Assembly (NCBI RefSeq): GCF_000237925.1
Contig: NW_017386036.1
Span: forward strand, 496,001-560,000
Direction of reading: 5' to 3'
Length of the DNA: 64,000 nucleotides
From: Schistosoma mansoni
Taxonomy: Eukaryota; Platyhelminthes; Trematoda; Strigeidida; Schistosomatidae
In this document: positions 26,032-38,165 of the stretch, piece after piece
How the letters are laid out: each line of letters begins with the position of its first letter
Position numbering within the stretch: position 1 is the stretch's first letter
Notes under the pieces: model-generated
What the model saw: only the letters and a program-made list of their open reading frames with translations
Told to the model about the DNA's origin: nothing
The model's database searches: none
Made by a program: the position numbers and the translations under genes

Positions 26032-27550
26032 TTGCCCTTACCGGTAGATCTTTTCGCTAAGCAGAACGGTGGCAGATATTTTGCGAAATTGGACTTATCA
26101 GACGCATATCTACAAATCCCGGTATCTGATGAAAGCAAAGATCTTTTAACGATCAACACACACAAAGGTCTGTTCCGGTATAACCGACTACCTTTTGGGG
26201 TGAAGACAGCGCCCTCTATTTTTCAGAAAATTATGGATACCATGTTACAAGATATTCCAGGGGCAGCAGCTTACTTAGACGACATCATAATTATGGCAGT
26301 AGATAAAATGGACCTGCAGAAGAAACTGGACCAGGTACTAGAACGCATAGACGATTATGATTTTCGCCTCCGAGTGGAAAAATGTGGCTTCTATATGCAG
26401 CAAGTACGGTACCTTGGGTTCATAATAGATAAAGACGGAAGACGACCAGATCCAGAAAACATTGAAGCAGTGAAAACAATGCCTAGACCCAGGGACATTA
26501 CTACCTTACGATCATTCTTGGGATTGGTCAGCCATTATGGCACCTTTCTCCCCGATCCCCACCGTCTACGTGCCCCACTAAACAACCTACTACAAAATAA
26601 TACGAGATGGAATTGGTCTGCAGACTGCCAAGCGTCTTTCGAGAAAATCAAGCAATTCCTGACTTCTAATCTCTTATTGACACACTATAATCCTTCGCTA
26701 CCGATAGTCGTCGCTTCAGATGCTTCTAACTATTGTGTGGGTGCAGTTATCTCTCACATTTTTCCTGATGGGTCTGAAAAAGCTATCTCACACGCTGCCA
26801 GATCTTTGATAACGACCGAAAGGAACTGTAGTCAGATTGAGAAAGAAGCCATGTCAATTATCTTTGCAGTGAAAAAGTTCCATAAGATGATATATGGCCG
26901 ATATTTTACTCTAATAACAGACCCTAAACCACTACTTGCAGTTTTTGGGTCAAAGAAAGGTATTCCTGTCCATACTGCTAACCGACTCCAACGATGGGCA
27001 ACCACACTTCTGGGTTACGACTTCAAGATCAAGTATCAGTCTACTACCGCCTTCGGACAAGCTGACGCATTGTCAAGATTAATAGGCTCCCAATCAAAAA
27101 CCCCAGAGGAGACTCTTGTAGCAAATATAAAAGCCGAGGAAGAAGTTCATCGTGTATTGGATGACGCAATCATTGGACTCCCAGTAACCTTTGAAACTAT
27201 CGAGATCACTGAAAGTGATAAGATACTGAGCACAGTCAAATGCTATCTCTCGACCAAATGGCCAAACAATCGCCTTGACGGAGAACTTTTGCAATATTTT
27301 CGTCGACGGGACTCACTAATGGTTGTTGACTCGTGTATTATGTTCGGTGATCGATTTGTTATTCCGAAGTTATTACGTCACAAGGTTCTCAAGCAGTTTC
27401 ACAGTGGCCATCCTGGAATCAATAAAATGAAATCGTTGGCTCGTAGTTATGCTTATTGGCCGTCAATGGACAAAGATATCGAGAATAAATGCCGTAACTG
27501 CCCATCATTCATTCAAGCCGCCAAAAATCCTTTGAAATGCGAACCTCAGT
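26032..27550 (+). other. Reverse transcriptase, RNase H and integrase start (young gypsy pol)
   Basis: The RT palm (FAKLDLSDAYLQIPV), RLPFGVKTAPSIFQ and catalytic YLDD are present. RNase H follows with Asp in VVASDASNYCVGAV and Asp in LITDPKPLL, then the GQADALSRL linker and the integrase His/Cys zinc region (FHSGHPGINKMKSLARSYAY). It is part of an element that is broken overall. Confidence 0.9.
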
Positions 27551-27618
27551 GTTGACCTACGCCTGCAGGACCCTGAGAAAGAATTCATGCAGATTTTGCT
27601 GGTCCAATCCAAGGAAAA

Positions 27619-28500
27619 ATGTTTCTAATTATCGTAGATGCACTTACTAAATGGCCGGAAGTATATACCATGCCAAACTGTATAACATCAGGAACAATCC
27701 ACAAGCTGTCTACCCTGTTTAGCTGTTTCGGAATACCAGAGACCTTAGTAACGGATAACGACTCGCAATTCGCCGCAGAATCGTTTAAGCATTTCTGTAG
27801 AGCAAACGGAATAACTCATCTTTGTTCTCCACCCTATCATCCACAATCAAACGGACAAGCGGAACGCTATGTGGACACCTTTAAACCAGCATTACTGAAG
27901 GGGGGAGGCGAAGGGAAGACTGGGCAGGTGATCACAAAATTTTTAACATCCTACAGATCCACTCCGAATCCGAATGTTCCAGACGGCAAGTCTCCTGCGG
28001 AAGTCATGTTCGGAAGGCGTATTCGAACCATCTTCAATGCCATGTTGCCATCCAAATTAGTTGATGAGCACAGTCACAATCCAAGTATCCAGAACTTCAA
28101 TGTTGGCGACAAAGTTTACATTAAATCCTACATCAGGAAGAACCGATGGGAGCCGGGAGAAGTTGTACAAATATTGAGAAGAGTTCTGTACAGAGTTCGA
28201 GGAACTTTTGGGACATGTATAGGACACACAAATCAAATCCATAAAGACAAAAGAACGATGCAGATTCGAAGTAATCGGCCGATTTTTCCGTTAGATTTAA
28301 TCCTAGATGCACCAATGCCACAAATGCCCAAGAACATTGAAAAGAAGCCTTGGACAAGGAAGACGACAAGAATAATGGGAAGACGTCGCAACCCAGTTGT
28401 CAAACTACAAGTTGATCCTAGAAAGAAATCTGATTCGGGGAAGATGTTGATTCGGCTTCCGGAGAACTTCAACGGAGCCTCCAGAGGCCCAAAAGGAGCC
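27619..28500 (+). other. Integrase core and C-terminal part (young gypsy pol)
   Basis: Shows the integrase core: IIVDALTKWPEVY, then VTDNDSQFAAESF with the second Asp, and PPYHPQSNGQAERYV with the catalytic Glu. A basic C-terminal tail (VGDKVYIKSYIRKNRWEPG) runs up to and into the 3' LTR. Confidence 0.9.
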
Positions 28501-28797
28501 GAAGAGCCCTAGCCAATCAGAGTATGATGGAACATTCTAGAATTCCAACGTGGCGTGCTACTATTGGTCGGTAGCATAATATGTCAATAACGGATTGGCT
28601 GAAATATGATGTTGATTCAACAGACACTAACATCTATAAATACCCATGATTTTCTGTACAAGAACAAACCCTGGAGTAAAGTGTTTCTCTCATACTTGCG
28701 TCTCCTCTCTGGTGTTCAAGTCGCTGAGTAGTTCAGCCTGTGGGTTACCAGAATAGCTTAGGAAACGAATATAGCGTTCAATCGACGAGATGTATCA
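28445..28797 (+). repeat. 3' LTR of the young gypsy element
   Basis: 353 bp, differs from the 5' LTR at about two positions by eye (bases 3 and 347 of the repeat). It is preceded by a purine-rich GGGGAAGA tract and followed by the target duplication AGCTT. Confidence 0.95.
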
Positions 28798-28942
28798 AGC
28801 TTATTTCTGTCGCACTACAATTAAGAGTCACGCTTGACCACATTAGGCTGATGCTTACCTTTTCTGATCTGCGAATCTGCCTAGTTACTCTGATTATCTG
28901 CCTGGATCAATGAGTGTATGAAATGTACGTGTGTCAATTAAG

Positions 28943-29094
28943 AGTATTTGAATTATAGTATAAACTAGTAGTATCAGCAGTAACACGATTTAATAAGGAA
29001 GTATTAGATGAGCACGAACAAATGTACTGTATTTGGAATTCAAAATCAAACAGTCATCAATACAAGGGAATCATTGGTTCATATAAACACCGCA
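28943..29094. repeat. 152-bp direct repeat, left copy (LTR-like)
   Basis: Begins AGTATTTGAATTATAGTATA and ends ATAAACACCGCA; partner at 30,888-31,039. Confidence 0.85.
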
Positions 29095-30887
29095 TCCGCC
29101 ACAGCTTAATTTGGAGTGTAAGTGTCTGTAATCGATTGTACGTCTTCTTCTTAAGTTCATCTTACATCCGTCCGACAGTGTGTTGGATGTACACTCTGTA
29201 TTATCCAGAATGCACCCGTTAGTATTAGAATTAACAACCGAAATTGGAACAGACTCACCTGATTCCTGGAATCGTATACAATCATGTCGGTTGTGTAGTG
29301 AAACCACTGGTATTTAGAATTTGCATCATAGACTTCCGAACACTATCCTCCCCCACGAAATAATGTTGGGTCCATACGTCGCGATGTTATAACCAATATG
29401 ATGTCCCCAATTTTCATTATCTTCTCAAATCTCAAGCTTCGATTACTGTATGTGAGTATTTGGGGATACACACTGATATACAATTTGAGGTATTCCATCA
29501 TGTGACTTTGACTTGAATAAAAATTATGATACACATTGTTTTTGTTATTTATATTAAAAAACACAGAAAGATATGCATTGGTATATGTAATCAAGACATG
29601 TGATTCATCTAGGCTTGATTACCTGCGAAACAATCGAATGGAAAACATGCATCTGCCTCATACTCATCGGATAATCTTGGACTTGATTTGGATTTCCTGC
29701 CCGTGCAAACTTCATATCTGAGCGAACTGGTTCTCTGATTGCTTCGTGAAAACTTTCTATTCAATTTGATTCACCATACCATTGACTAGGGATTCTACTA
29801 GACACACATTGGTTTGGAGAATATCTAACATCTGATACAATAACATCAGAAATGTGGCTAGAATCCCACTCATCCGCAACATATTTATCACATTCATCAG
29901 GAATATCACTAGAGAGGAATTCATTTTGAGGACCACTGACACTTGATATGACATAAGAATTTGATTTTTCTGAAACATTTCCCTCCATTTTATTAAGAGT
30001 TTCATTAGAGAATGGATTATCAGGAAAATCAGCATCTACCAAAACTGAATCTGGTTTTCGACCATGGTTTGACTCATTTAACATTTTATTCTCAGAGTTG
30101 TAAGAAATTTCATCAGAAATATGTGAATCATTATGACAGATCATATCTGGTACAATAACACGAGAGATGCGATAAGAAGTTGGTTGAATAGAAACTTTCG
30201 TCTCACAATGATTCTGGGTTTCATTCAACTCTGGACTTCTATATGACGTTATACCGCTTCTAGAAGTCTTGGATAAAAATAAGTGATCATTAGGAACACC
30301 CAATTTAATAGGATTACGATCACAATTTTCAGCATTCGTTTCAGCGAAACGAAACATGGTATTGAAAACTGACTGTGTCCAGTTTTGCCAAATTTGAAGC
30401 ATTCAGAATTACAAAATACACATGAATTACACAAGCGAAACACGCCACAGAACAAGCATTTACCAAACTTGTGCTCATCTTCGTGAACTGTTTCACAATT
30501 TAATGAACTGTTATTTGAATAACTTTGATTAGATATTGGACTGTGACGGTGTAGTAAAGTACTGGAATTCCTGATGTTCTGGCGAGTCATTTCATCAAAT
30601 TTTCCTCCTTTACCGCATTCGAAATTTGTATGCTTCACATGTTCCAACAGTAGTTGCTTGAGGGTTGCATAAGGGAGTGAAATCGGTTTGTCTGGAAATG
30701 CCAAAGTATTTATCAAGCTGTATGCTTCTTTTCCGATGAGTGTAAGGAAATGGGTCACAATATTAAAATCCTCATCATCTTCCTTGGTCATAGCCCAGAT
30801 TTCGAACCTCTCCATGTAATCCTCAGACGCATTAAAATCTGAATGTATATCCAACCGTTCCATCACGACGTCAATGTGATGATTTGA

Positions 30888-31039
30888 AGTATCTGAATTG
30901 TAGTATAAACTAGTAATACCAGCAGTAACACGATTTAATCAGGAAGCATTAGATGAACACGAACAAATGTACTGTATTTAGAATTTAAAATCAAACAGTC
31001 ATCAATACAATGGAATAATTAATTCATATAAACACCGCA
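30888..31039. repeat. 152-bp direct repeat, right copy (LTR-like)
   Basis: Begins AGTATCTGAATTGTAGTATA and lies about 20 bp upstream of the gag start on the minus strand. Confidence 0.85.
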
Positions 31040-31474
31040 AATTCACAATTATCTAAAGAGTCATTAGTAACAAGAGGATTTCTGTGAAACTGGATTCATG
31101 ATCCGTTATTCACGCATTGAATGATATTCCATAAATAAACATTACTTTTCTCAATCTATGATTAGTGTTTGTGAGGATTGTCAGTAAGAAATGTGAATGT
31201 TCAGTTGAAATGTGAATAAGCAATAAAAAAAACAGTGGGGCTTGGGAAAGAGCTACGGCCAAGAACATTTATTATATGAAACGTGATATGAGCACGTAGG
31301 ATATTTATTTGATTTTTAATCCACATCTTGACCGATTTCAGACAGCCATAAAGTCTGAAGAAAAGGCGATTTTATTCTCTCTGCTCTCAGACGAGTGGAA
31401 TGAAGAACATCTAGTATGGCAGATATGAGCGTAGATGGAATTATTACTAAATCACGGGATAACAAAAAGCCTTG
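31040..31474. other. No gene seen
   Basis: Spacer between the gag-only fossil and the left edge of the palindrome. Confidence 0.4.
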
Positions 31475-32472
31475 TCCAGTCAATATGATGGCCACTCCCA
31501 AACTTCTGTGATGAAATCGAAATCGTAATTTTTCCTGAATTACTACTTTCATGAAATAAATGTTCATCACACTTAGTCTTATGGTCTTCATATAGTATCT
31601 GATCAGTTGATGGCAAACTTATGGACATAAGATGTTGTTTTGAGACCGCGGACTTATATCACGTGCCAAGTCGTCAGTCAGATTTTTAATTCTCACTTTT
31701 GTCTGTTTCGCTCCTAACATTTCCTCCACAGCTTATTGTTTTCGATTTGATCAGCCACACACCCGACCAGCAATTTTGACTGTGGGCCGACACAATTAAC
31801 TTCCTATTGGTCCGCATTTCATGAGCTTCTCTCTTTTCCTTTCCTTAAGTCCAAAGGTCAGCAACCAGCTTCTACTATATATGCTTCAAACAAACGTCAT
31901 TTATGTACGGACATACCAAACCGCATCACATCAGAAAATGAAAAATTACACAGAAGCGGGCAAAAAGCGGCTGTGAATAGGGTAAATTGCATGTAATAGA
32001 ACGGCAACAAATTTTAAAGACATGATACCAGTTGATGCGTTAACCGAAAACTTATCATTAACAGAGTACATAAACATAGTAACCCAGTTGCTTACTAAAA
32101 TGATACGAAAATTAGTTCCAACAATATTCATTCTATTATAATATAAAAAATATCTCATACATCGACTCTCTTGTGAATGAGAAAATTTAGTAGGATATTT
32201 CTAAAATGTTAGATTACTTCTGCATGCTCAGTTTGTATTTTTCTTTAACAATTATATGATTTCATGACATTTATTGATTTTCACTTTTCAGAACTGTAAA
32301 CGTTTTGGGTTAAAGACATTGTGTTATATCAAAAAGTTTTCAGTGATAAAATTGTAGGCTATAAAAAAACATGCTAAGCAATAACAAATCTCAGATCAGT
32401 AATATTTGATTGATTCTATTTGCATCATTTCACGTTCGTAATATTTGGTATTCGTTCTTTTCATTGTTTCAG

Positions 32473-32640
32473 TTACTACTCTGTGCACTTTTAAGTGAGT
32501 GTGGTCGAAACAATACTGCGCTTTCAAATCTTTTATCCAACATAGCAGTAGAACTGAAAAGCATGCCTGTTGTTTCTACTTTGTTACAAGCCTTACCTCG
32601 TATGTTGAGTTTGATGTCCAGTTCCAACGATTCAGATTTG
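32473..32640 (+). pseudogene. Inverted duplicate of SETD2-like exon 17
   Basis: Base-for-base copy of the exon at 40,179-40,346 in the opposite orientation, with the same TTTCAG acceptor and GTGAGT donor. No other SETD2 exon accompanies it. It is either an assembly duplicate or a real but orphan exon copy. Confidence 0.75.
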
Positions 32641-33038
32641 GTGAGTTATCCTCTAAATATTTTTTTGTTGTGTAACGTTAGTCCCATTGAACCGATACAG
32701 AGAACCAGATGGATCATATTTGTATCACTAAAAAACAAGTGTCAACAGACTAGAAAGAAGGATACCTCACCAAGACACCGAAGTAAGGAAATCTGAGCAA
32801 GTGTAAGAAATACAAAGGCATCACACTGTTGCCAGTACTAGTAAAAGTTTCAACAGAGTGCTGTCGAACTGAATGAAAAAGTCAGTAGACACTCAACATC
32901 GAGGTCAACAAGCTGGAATGTGTGAGGACCGGTCATGCGCAGACCAAATCTCAACAATATGAATCATTGTTATAAAAACTCCCTGAATTCGCTTTATGTT
33001 CCTATGTTGGAGTTAAATATATATCTGACCTGTTGTAT

Positions 33039-33506
33039 CCTGCTCGCTAAGATTTCAGATTGGGGTAATAAAGTCCCTAGCTAGTAGTATTTCGTCAAAC
33101 CCCAGGTTTGATAGCTTTAGTACACTCTGTATTATCTCATCATCATGTGTGTTGGAACCTGTGGAGGACCGATATATTCCTCCAATCAAGTACTTTGTGC
33201 CGTTTACATTAGTGGACACCAGAACGATTCTGTCATCTTAGTTCATTCGGTATTGTGTAGTGTTACGGTTTTGAAGTGATTGATAATGTATTTTTCCACT
33301 CCAGCTCCAGTTTTGCTTACCCTGCCGCACCACAAAGCGTCACGTATCGCAAGCTCATTTTGTTATCCTTTGTTTTGGGTGACCGAAATACTTTAATAAG
33401 GACTATGATCATCCTAACCAACTGAATACACGCGTTTCCGACCTCTCCCAGTTTACTTTTTAACATTCTTATGTTGCTAAACAGGCGACTGATGGTTCTT
33501 TTCACC
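33039..33506 (-). mobile_element. CR1-like LINE endonuclease remnant (arm A copy)
   Basis: Mirror of 39,313-39,780. The minus strand reads FSNIRMLKSKLGEVGNAC, then TKYLIGGIYRSSTGSNTHDD and KLSNLGFDEILLARDF, the N-terminal and DFN-type blocks of a CR1-like apurinic endonuclease (the usual GDFN reads ARDF). Confidence 0.6.
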
Positions 33507-33937
33507 TCCTGATGTACCTCTAAAAACGTTTCGTTACTGGGTTTTCAAGCAGATTGTCATATAATGTGTGTTGGTTGGTCTGTCAGAACCATTATCTGTA
33601 GCTTTAAGCGTGAATGATGTGTCTCATTCTCAGAACCATATTCTCTGTGTTCCGAACTGTGGAATGTTAGTGAACATCAACCAACGCCAGTTTGTGACTT
33701 GTCTGACTTTTATACTGTTGCGTTGTTGATCTAGGTTGGCTCTCCCAACATCTAATGGGAATGAAATAGTCGTTTTCTGAATGTAATCAGGAGTGAACGG
33801 CCTCATTTAGATCGATTATTTCTGAAGTTCAGGGTTAAAGACAGGGAATCTTAATTGTTGTATGGTAAAACAGATGAGTAGTCAAGGCACGTTTATTACC
33901 GTGATTGTGCGAATTCCATGCTACATGATAGCTTACT

Positions 33938-34137
33938 NNNNNNNNNNNNNNNNNNNNNNNNNNNNNNNNNNNNNNNNNNNNNNNNNNNNNNNNNNNNNNN
34001 NNNNNNNNNNNNNNNNNNNNNNNNNNNNNNNNNNNNNNNNNNNNNNNNNNNNNNNNNNNNNNNNNNNNNNNNNNNNNNNNNNNNNNNNNNNNNNNNNNNN
34101 NNNNNNNNNNNNNNNNNNNNNNNNNNNNNNNNNNNNN
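33938..34137. other. Assembly gap of exactly 200 N
   Basis: 200 unknown bases. In arm B the matching place holds about 1.3 kb (37,590-38,881), so the N count is a placeholder and not a measured length. Confidence 0.98.
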
Positions 34138-34172
<35 letters not shown>

Positions 34173-35574
34173 TCTTATTATAAGCTTCATTTTTTCTCTT
34201 TCCAAATTTATTTCACTGGATTATACTCCTTAAATAACATCTTCAAACCCTAATCTTTCCGATTAGTACTTATACTATTACTACCCCTACCACTATAGGA
34301 TTTGAATCGACAACTTCATCTCTGTGCTAATGTGGTATGCCAACTCGAACTGATTTACGTACGGAGTTCTACGTCGTAACTGACTGACTGACTAGTTTAG
34401 TTTTCGAATACTGATCCCGCATGAGCTGTGTGAGTTATCACCTGTGATAACAGATATCCACTGACGTGCAATTAAAGAAATTGAATAATTTTATGATCGT
34501 GATTAATCTTTATGGTGTCAGCGTTTATGCATAATATGCATCTAATAAATAATATCTTGATCTTTATGCGAAATCTTTTGTAATGATGTAATGTCTGGAG
34601 ACACAGACTGGTACTAGCAAACAGATAATAATAAACAACTCTAAACGATATTAAAAGAACCAATCAAAGTTTTATTCAATCACTGCGAAACCAGAGATAT
34701 CGAACGAACGGAGATCTCTACTATGAAATGTTAGCTTGATCAAATTCAAAATATACTTGTTCATAAGTTGTCTAAGATGATGTAGCCTTATAGTGAGCTG
34801 TTGCAACGGGTCTAGCACCTGACATTTTTATATGCATTTCAAGTTCATAACACTGTCTACTCAGTACTTAGAAGTAATATACAGATTCAACGTATAAATA
34901 TAAACAATACAGTTATCGAAAGAATGTTCACTATGTTTTTAGCTTATACTAGTTTGAGGAAATTTATGTATGTTTAACAAGTTGAAGAAATTGGTGACCC
35001 AGTGAGATCAAAGTCATGACCTGTTACGTGTACATACATAATATTTACAATCTAACAATGTTAATTTAATGATTACAATTCAACATTGCTTAAATATGGA
35101 TGACTAATGAATGACAAATACATATCATCAATTAACTTTTCAGATAATTAAAATAACTCATTGTCTTTTAATAAAAATAAAGACAATTCAACCAAGAAAA
35201 TTTCCTTTTCGACAGAATCATTCATTTAAGTTGTACATTCATATTTATAGTTATATGGATAATGTATGTCTATAGGATAGAAAAGATTGCATCGTAAATT
35301 GATTTGAGACTTATTATCAAATAAGGTTACGCAATAACCAAGAGTTAAGAAAAGAATCTAAGGATGAAAATAATTTACGGGTCAGATAATTATCCAATTA
35401 ACAGATATGAAGAAAAAAAAACATAAAGGTCATAATAATAACTGATTACGGTTCAAAATTACAAAACATTAGTTTAAAAAATCAATAGTAATAACAAAAT
35501 AAAAAACGAAACCTATTACCGCGGGGAATTAGAGCCAGGGAAAGATGAGAGGTTGGACGTTTCGTTTTTACACG
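34138..35574. repeat. Inner palindrome arm A
   Basis: Reverse complement of about 36,169-37,590 with a few mismatches and one- or two-base indels. It starts in an (AT)n microsatellite (34,138-34,169) next to the gap. No coding content was recognised. Confidence 0.88.
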
Positions 35575-35748
35575 CAAAGTCCGGGCTTGAGTTCGTGGAT
35601 TGCCAATGCCTCAGCAGTGCATAAGATTTCGACTCGACTTCCCTTCGATACAATTCCTTTGACTGTTTAGATTATTTTAAAAGAGGACTCCTTTGGAGCG
35701 ATGTGTCCATAGTTGATTAAATGCTCCTGTATTGACTAGTAATTGAGC

Positions 35749-35906
35749 AACCTTATTTGATAATAAGTCTCAAATCAATTTACGATGCAATCTTTTCTAT
35801 CCTATAGACATACATTATCCATATAACTATAAATATGAATGTACAACTTAAATGAATGATTCTGTCGAAAAGGAAATTTTCTTGGTTGAATTGTCTTTAT
35901 TTTTAT
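35749..35906. repeat. Third copy of a 158-bp piece of the palindrome arm
   Basis: Nearly the same as 36,415-36,573 in direct orientation, and therefore inverted relative to about 35,168-35,325 in arm A. It lies in the otherwise unique spacer 35,575-35,968. Confidence 0.85.
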
Positions 35907-35968
35907 CAAATTAACTTCTCAAAGGTCAGTCGAATACGTTAAAGCTTATGAAAATATTTTTGCGGTTT

Positions 35969-36168
35969 NNNNNNNNNNNNNNNNNNNNNNNNNNNNNNNN
36001 NNNNNNNNNNNNNNNNNNNNNNNNNNNNNNNNNNNNNNNNNNNNNNNNNNNNNNNNNNNNNNNNNNNNNNNNNNNNNNNNNNNNNNNNNNNNNNNNNNNN
36101 NNNNNNNNNNNNNNNNNNNNNNNNNNNNNNNNNNNNNNNNNNNNNNNNNNNNNNNNNNNNNNNNNNNN
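35969..36168. other. Assembly gap of exactly 200 N
   Basis: A second placeholder gap of the same size, placed at the centre of symmetry of the palindrome. Confidence 0.98.
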
Positions 36169-37590
36169 TGTAAAAACGAAACGTCCAACCTCTCATCTTT
36201 CCCTGGCTCTAATTCCCCGCGGTAATAGGGTTCCGTTTTATATTTTGTTATTATTATTGATTTTTTAAACTAATGTTTTGTAATTTTGAACCGTAATCAG
36301 TTATTATTATGACCTTTATGTTTTTTTTTCTTCATATCTGTTAATTGGATAATTATCTGACCCGTAAATTATTTTCATCCTTAGATTCTTTTCTTAACTC
36401 TTGGTTATTGCGTAACCTTATTTGATAATAAGTCTCAAATCAATTTACGATGCAATCTTTTCTATCCTATAGACATACATTATCCATATAACTATAAATA
36501 TGAATGTACAACTTAAATGAATGATTCTGTCGAAAAGGAAATTTTCTTGGTTGGAATTGTCTTTATTTTTATTAAAAGACAATGAGTTATTTTAATTATC
36601 TGAAAAGTTAATTGATGATATGTATTTGTCATTCATTAGTCATCCATATTTAAGCAATGTTGAATTGTAATCATTAAATTAACATTGTTAGATTGTAAAT
36701 ATTATGTATGTACACGTAACAGGTCATGACTTTGATCTCACTGGGTCACCAATTTCTTCAACTTGTTAAACATACATAAATTTCCTCAAACTAGTATAAG
36801 CTAAAAACATAGTGAACATTCTTTCGATAACTGTATTGTTTATATTTATACGTTGAATCTGTATATTACTTCTAAGTACTAAGTAGACAGTGTTATGAAC
36901 TTGAAATGCATATAAAAATGTCAGGTGCTAGACCCGTTGCAACAGCTCACTATAAGGCTACATCATCTTAGACAACTTATGAACAAGTATATTTTGAATT
37001 TGATCAAGCTAACATTTCATAGTAGAGATCTCCGTTCGTTCGATATCTCTGGTTTCGCAGTGATTGAATAAAACTTTGATTGGTTCTTTTAATATCGTTT
37101 AGAGTTGTTTATTATTATCTGTTTGCTAGTACCAGTCTGTGTCTCCAGACATTACATCATTACAAAAGATTTCGCATAAAGATCAAGATATTATTTATTA
37201 GATGCATATTATGCATAAACGCTGACACCATAAAGATTAATCACGATCATAAAATTATTCAATTTCTTTAATTGCACGTCAGTGGATATCTGTTATCACA
37301 GGTGATAACTCACACAGCTCATGCGGGATCAGTATTCGAAAACTAAACTAGTCAGTCAGTCAGTTACGACGTAGAACTCCGTACGTAAATCAGTTCGAGT
37401 TGGCATACCACATTAGCACAGAGATGAAGTTGTCGATTCAAATCCTATAGTGGTAGGGGTAGTAATAGTATAAGTACTAATCGGAAAGATTAGGGTTTGA
37501 AGATGTTATTTAAGGAGTATAATCCAGTGAAATAAATTTGGAAAGAGAAAAAATGAAGCTTATAATAAGATGAATATATATATATATATA
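36169..37590. repeat. Inner palindrome arm B
   Basis: Mirror of 34,138-35,574. It ends in an (AT)n tract at about 37,574-37,612. Confidence 0.88.
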
Positions 37591-37699
37591 TATAATCTAT
37601 ATATATAATCTAGTCACTCATTAGTTAAACAATAAGAATGTATATAGAATAATAGTCTATTAATAGGTCCCGGAAGTTACCCGTACTTATTTCTTCACT

Positions 37700-38165
37700 A
37701 GAATATAACATTTGGTACTTCTTTCAGTTACAAACACTGCCACATAACCCCACGATCAGCAGAGTCGAATGCCGCCTTCATGTCGAGAAATACTACTAAC
37801 GTGGGACAATCTGAATGTGTGTTTATGTTCTAGGACCTGACGTAGAGTGAATACCTGGTTTATACAACCACGTCCAGGTCGAAAACCAGCATGGTTTTCT
37901 TCAACCTGCTCTTCACGAGCTTTGGTTAGGCGTCGAAGTATTATTGAAGCTAATATTTTAGACACTATATTAGTCAAACTGATTCCTCTGTGATTGTCAC
38001 AAGAGAACTTTTGTCCTTTCTTATAGACTGGCACAATCAGTGATTGGGACTAGTCAGATGGAATTACGTCTAGTTCCCAGATTCTACCTAAGACATCAGT
38101 CAATCTCTCTGCTAATACTGGATTCTGTACAGGATGTTCACCTACTTTGATAGCGTTGATGATCT
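37700..38165 (-). mobile_element. RTE-like LINE fragment (reverse transcriptase)
   Basis: The minus strand reads [58 protein letters not shown] and, after a frameshift, VVFLDMKAAFDSADRGVMW, the RT core of RTE-type LINEs. An in-frame stop precedes SQSLIV. It is almost identical to the matching part of the larger LINE at 45,080-47,600, but this copy runs further toward the RT palm. Both ends are abrupt. It sits in the part of arm B that the gap hides in arm A. Confidence 0.8.

Larger units (their letters stand above)
22298..28797 (+). mobile_element. Gypsy LTR retrotransposon with complete LTRs, young, broken
   Basis: A 6.5-kb element bounded by two 353-bp LTRs (TG...CA) and by the 5-bp target duplication AGCTT (22,293-22,297 and 28,798-28,802). 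A gag region starts near 22,780. Two CCHC knuckles (CWSCEGWHYQRFC, CRKCHRRGHKETSC) lie at about 25,160-25,250 and the protease (QLDTASNINLISP) near 25,410-25,450. RT follows (about 26,030-26,530, box AYLDDIIIM), RNase H (about 26,700-27,080) and integrase (about 27,350-28,290). The pol type resembles Mag-clade elements such as K02A2.6 or schistosome Saci; the exact family is uncertain. A 1.3-kb foreign-looking segment sits in gag. The LTRs differ at about two positions, so insertion is recent, yet the interior is broken in several places. Confidence 0.93.
28943..31039 (-). mobile_element. Gag-only retroelement fossil between 152-bp direct repeats
   Basis: A minus-strand gag-like region (about 30,870 to 29,760) is flanked by two direct repeats of 152 bp (28,943-29,094 and 30,888-31,039, about 13 differences, near 9 percent). 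The gag text starts MMERLDIHSDFNASEDYMER and later has a Cys-rich patch with a knuckle-like CNSECFKFGKTGHSQ, then a long Ser/Asn/Asp-rich tail. I recall closely similar gag-like frames from schistosome repeats. No protease, RT or integrase is present, so it was non-autonomous or lost its pol. It is broken at least once. The divergence of the repeats makes it clearly older than the gypsy element beside it. Confidence 0.65.
31475..33937 (+). repeat. Outer palindrome arm A (2,463 bp)
   Basis: Reverse complement of 38,882-41,344. Wherever I compared them, paired positions sum to 72,819, so there is no indel along the arm, and all compared frames are identical. It contains an inverted copy of the last visible SETD2 exon (32,473-32,640, plus strand) and a CR1-like LINE endonuclease remnant on the minus strand. 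Its right end is cut by a gap. Confidence 0.93.

Noticed and set aside
33835-36268. Frames running through N stretches
   Set aside because: Produced by the two 200-N gaps and the AT microsatellite, not real.
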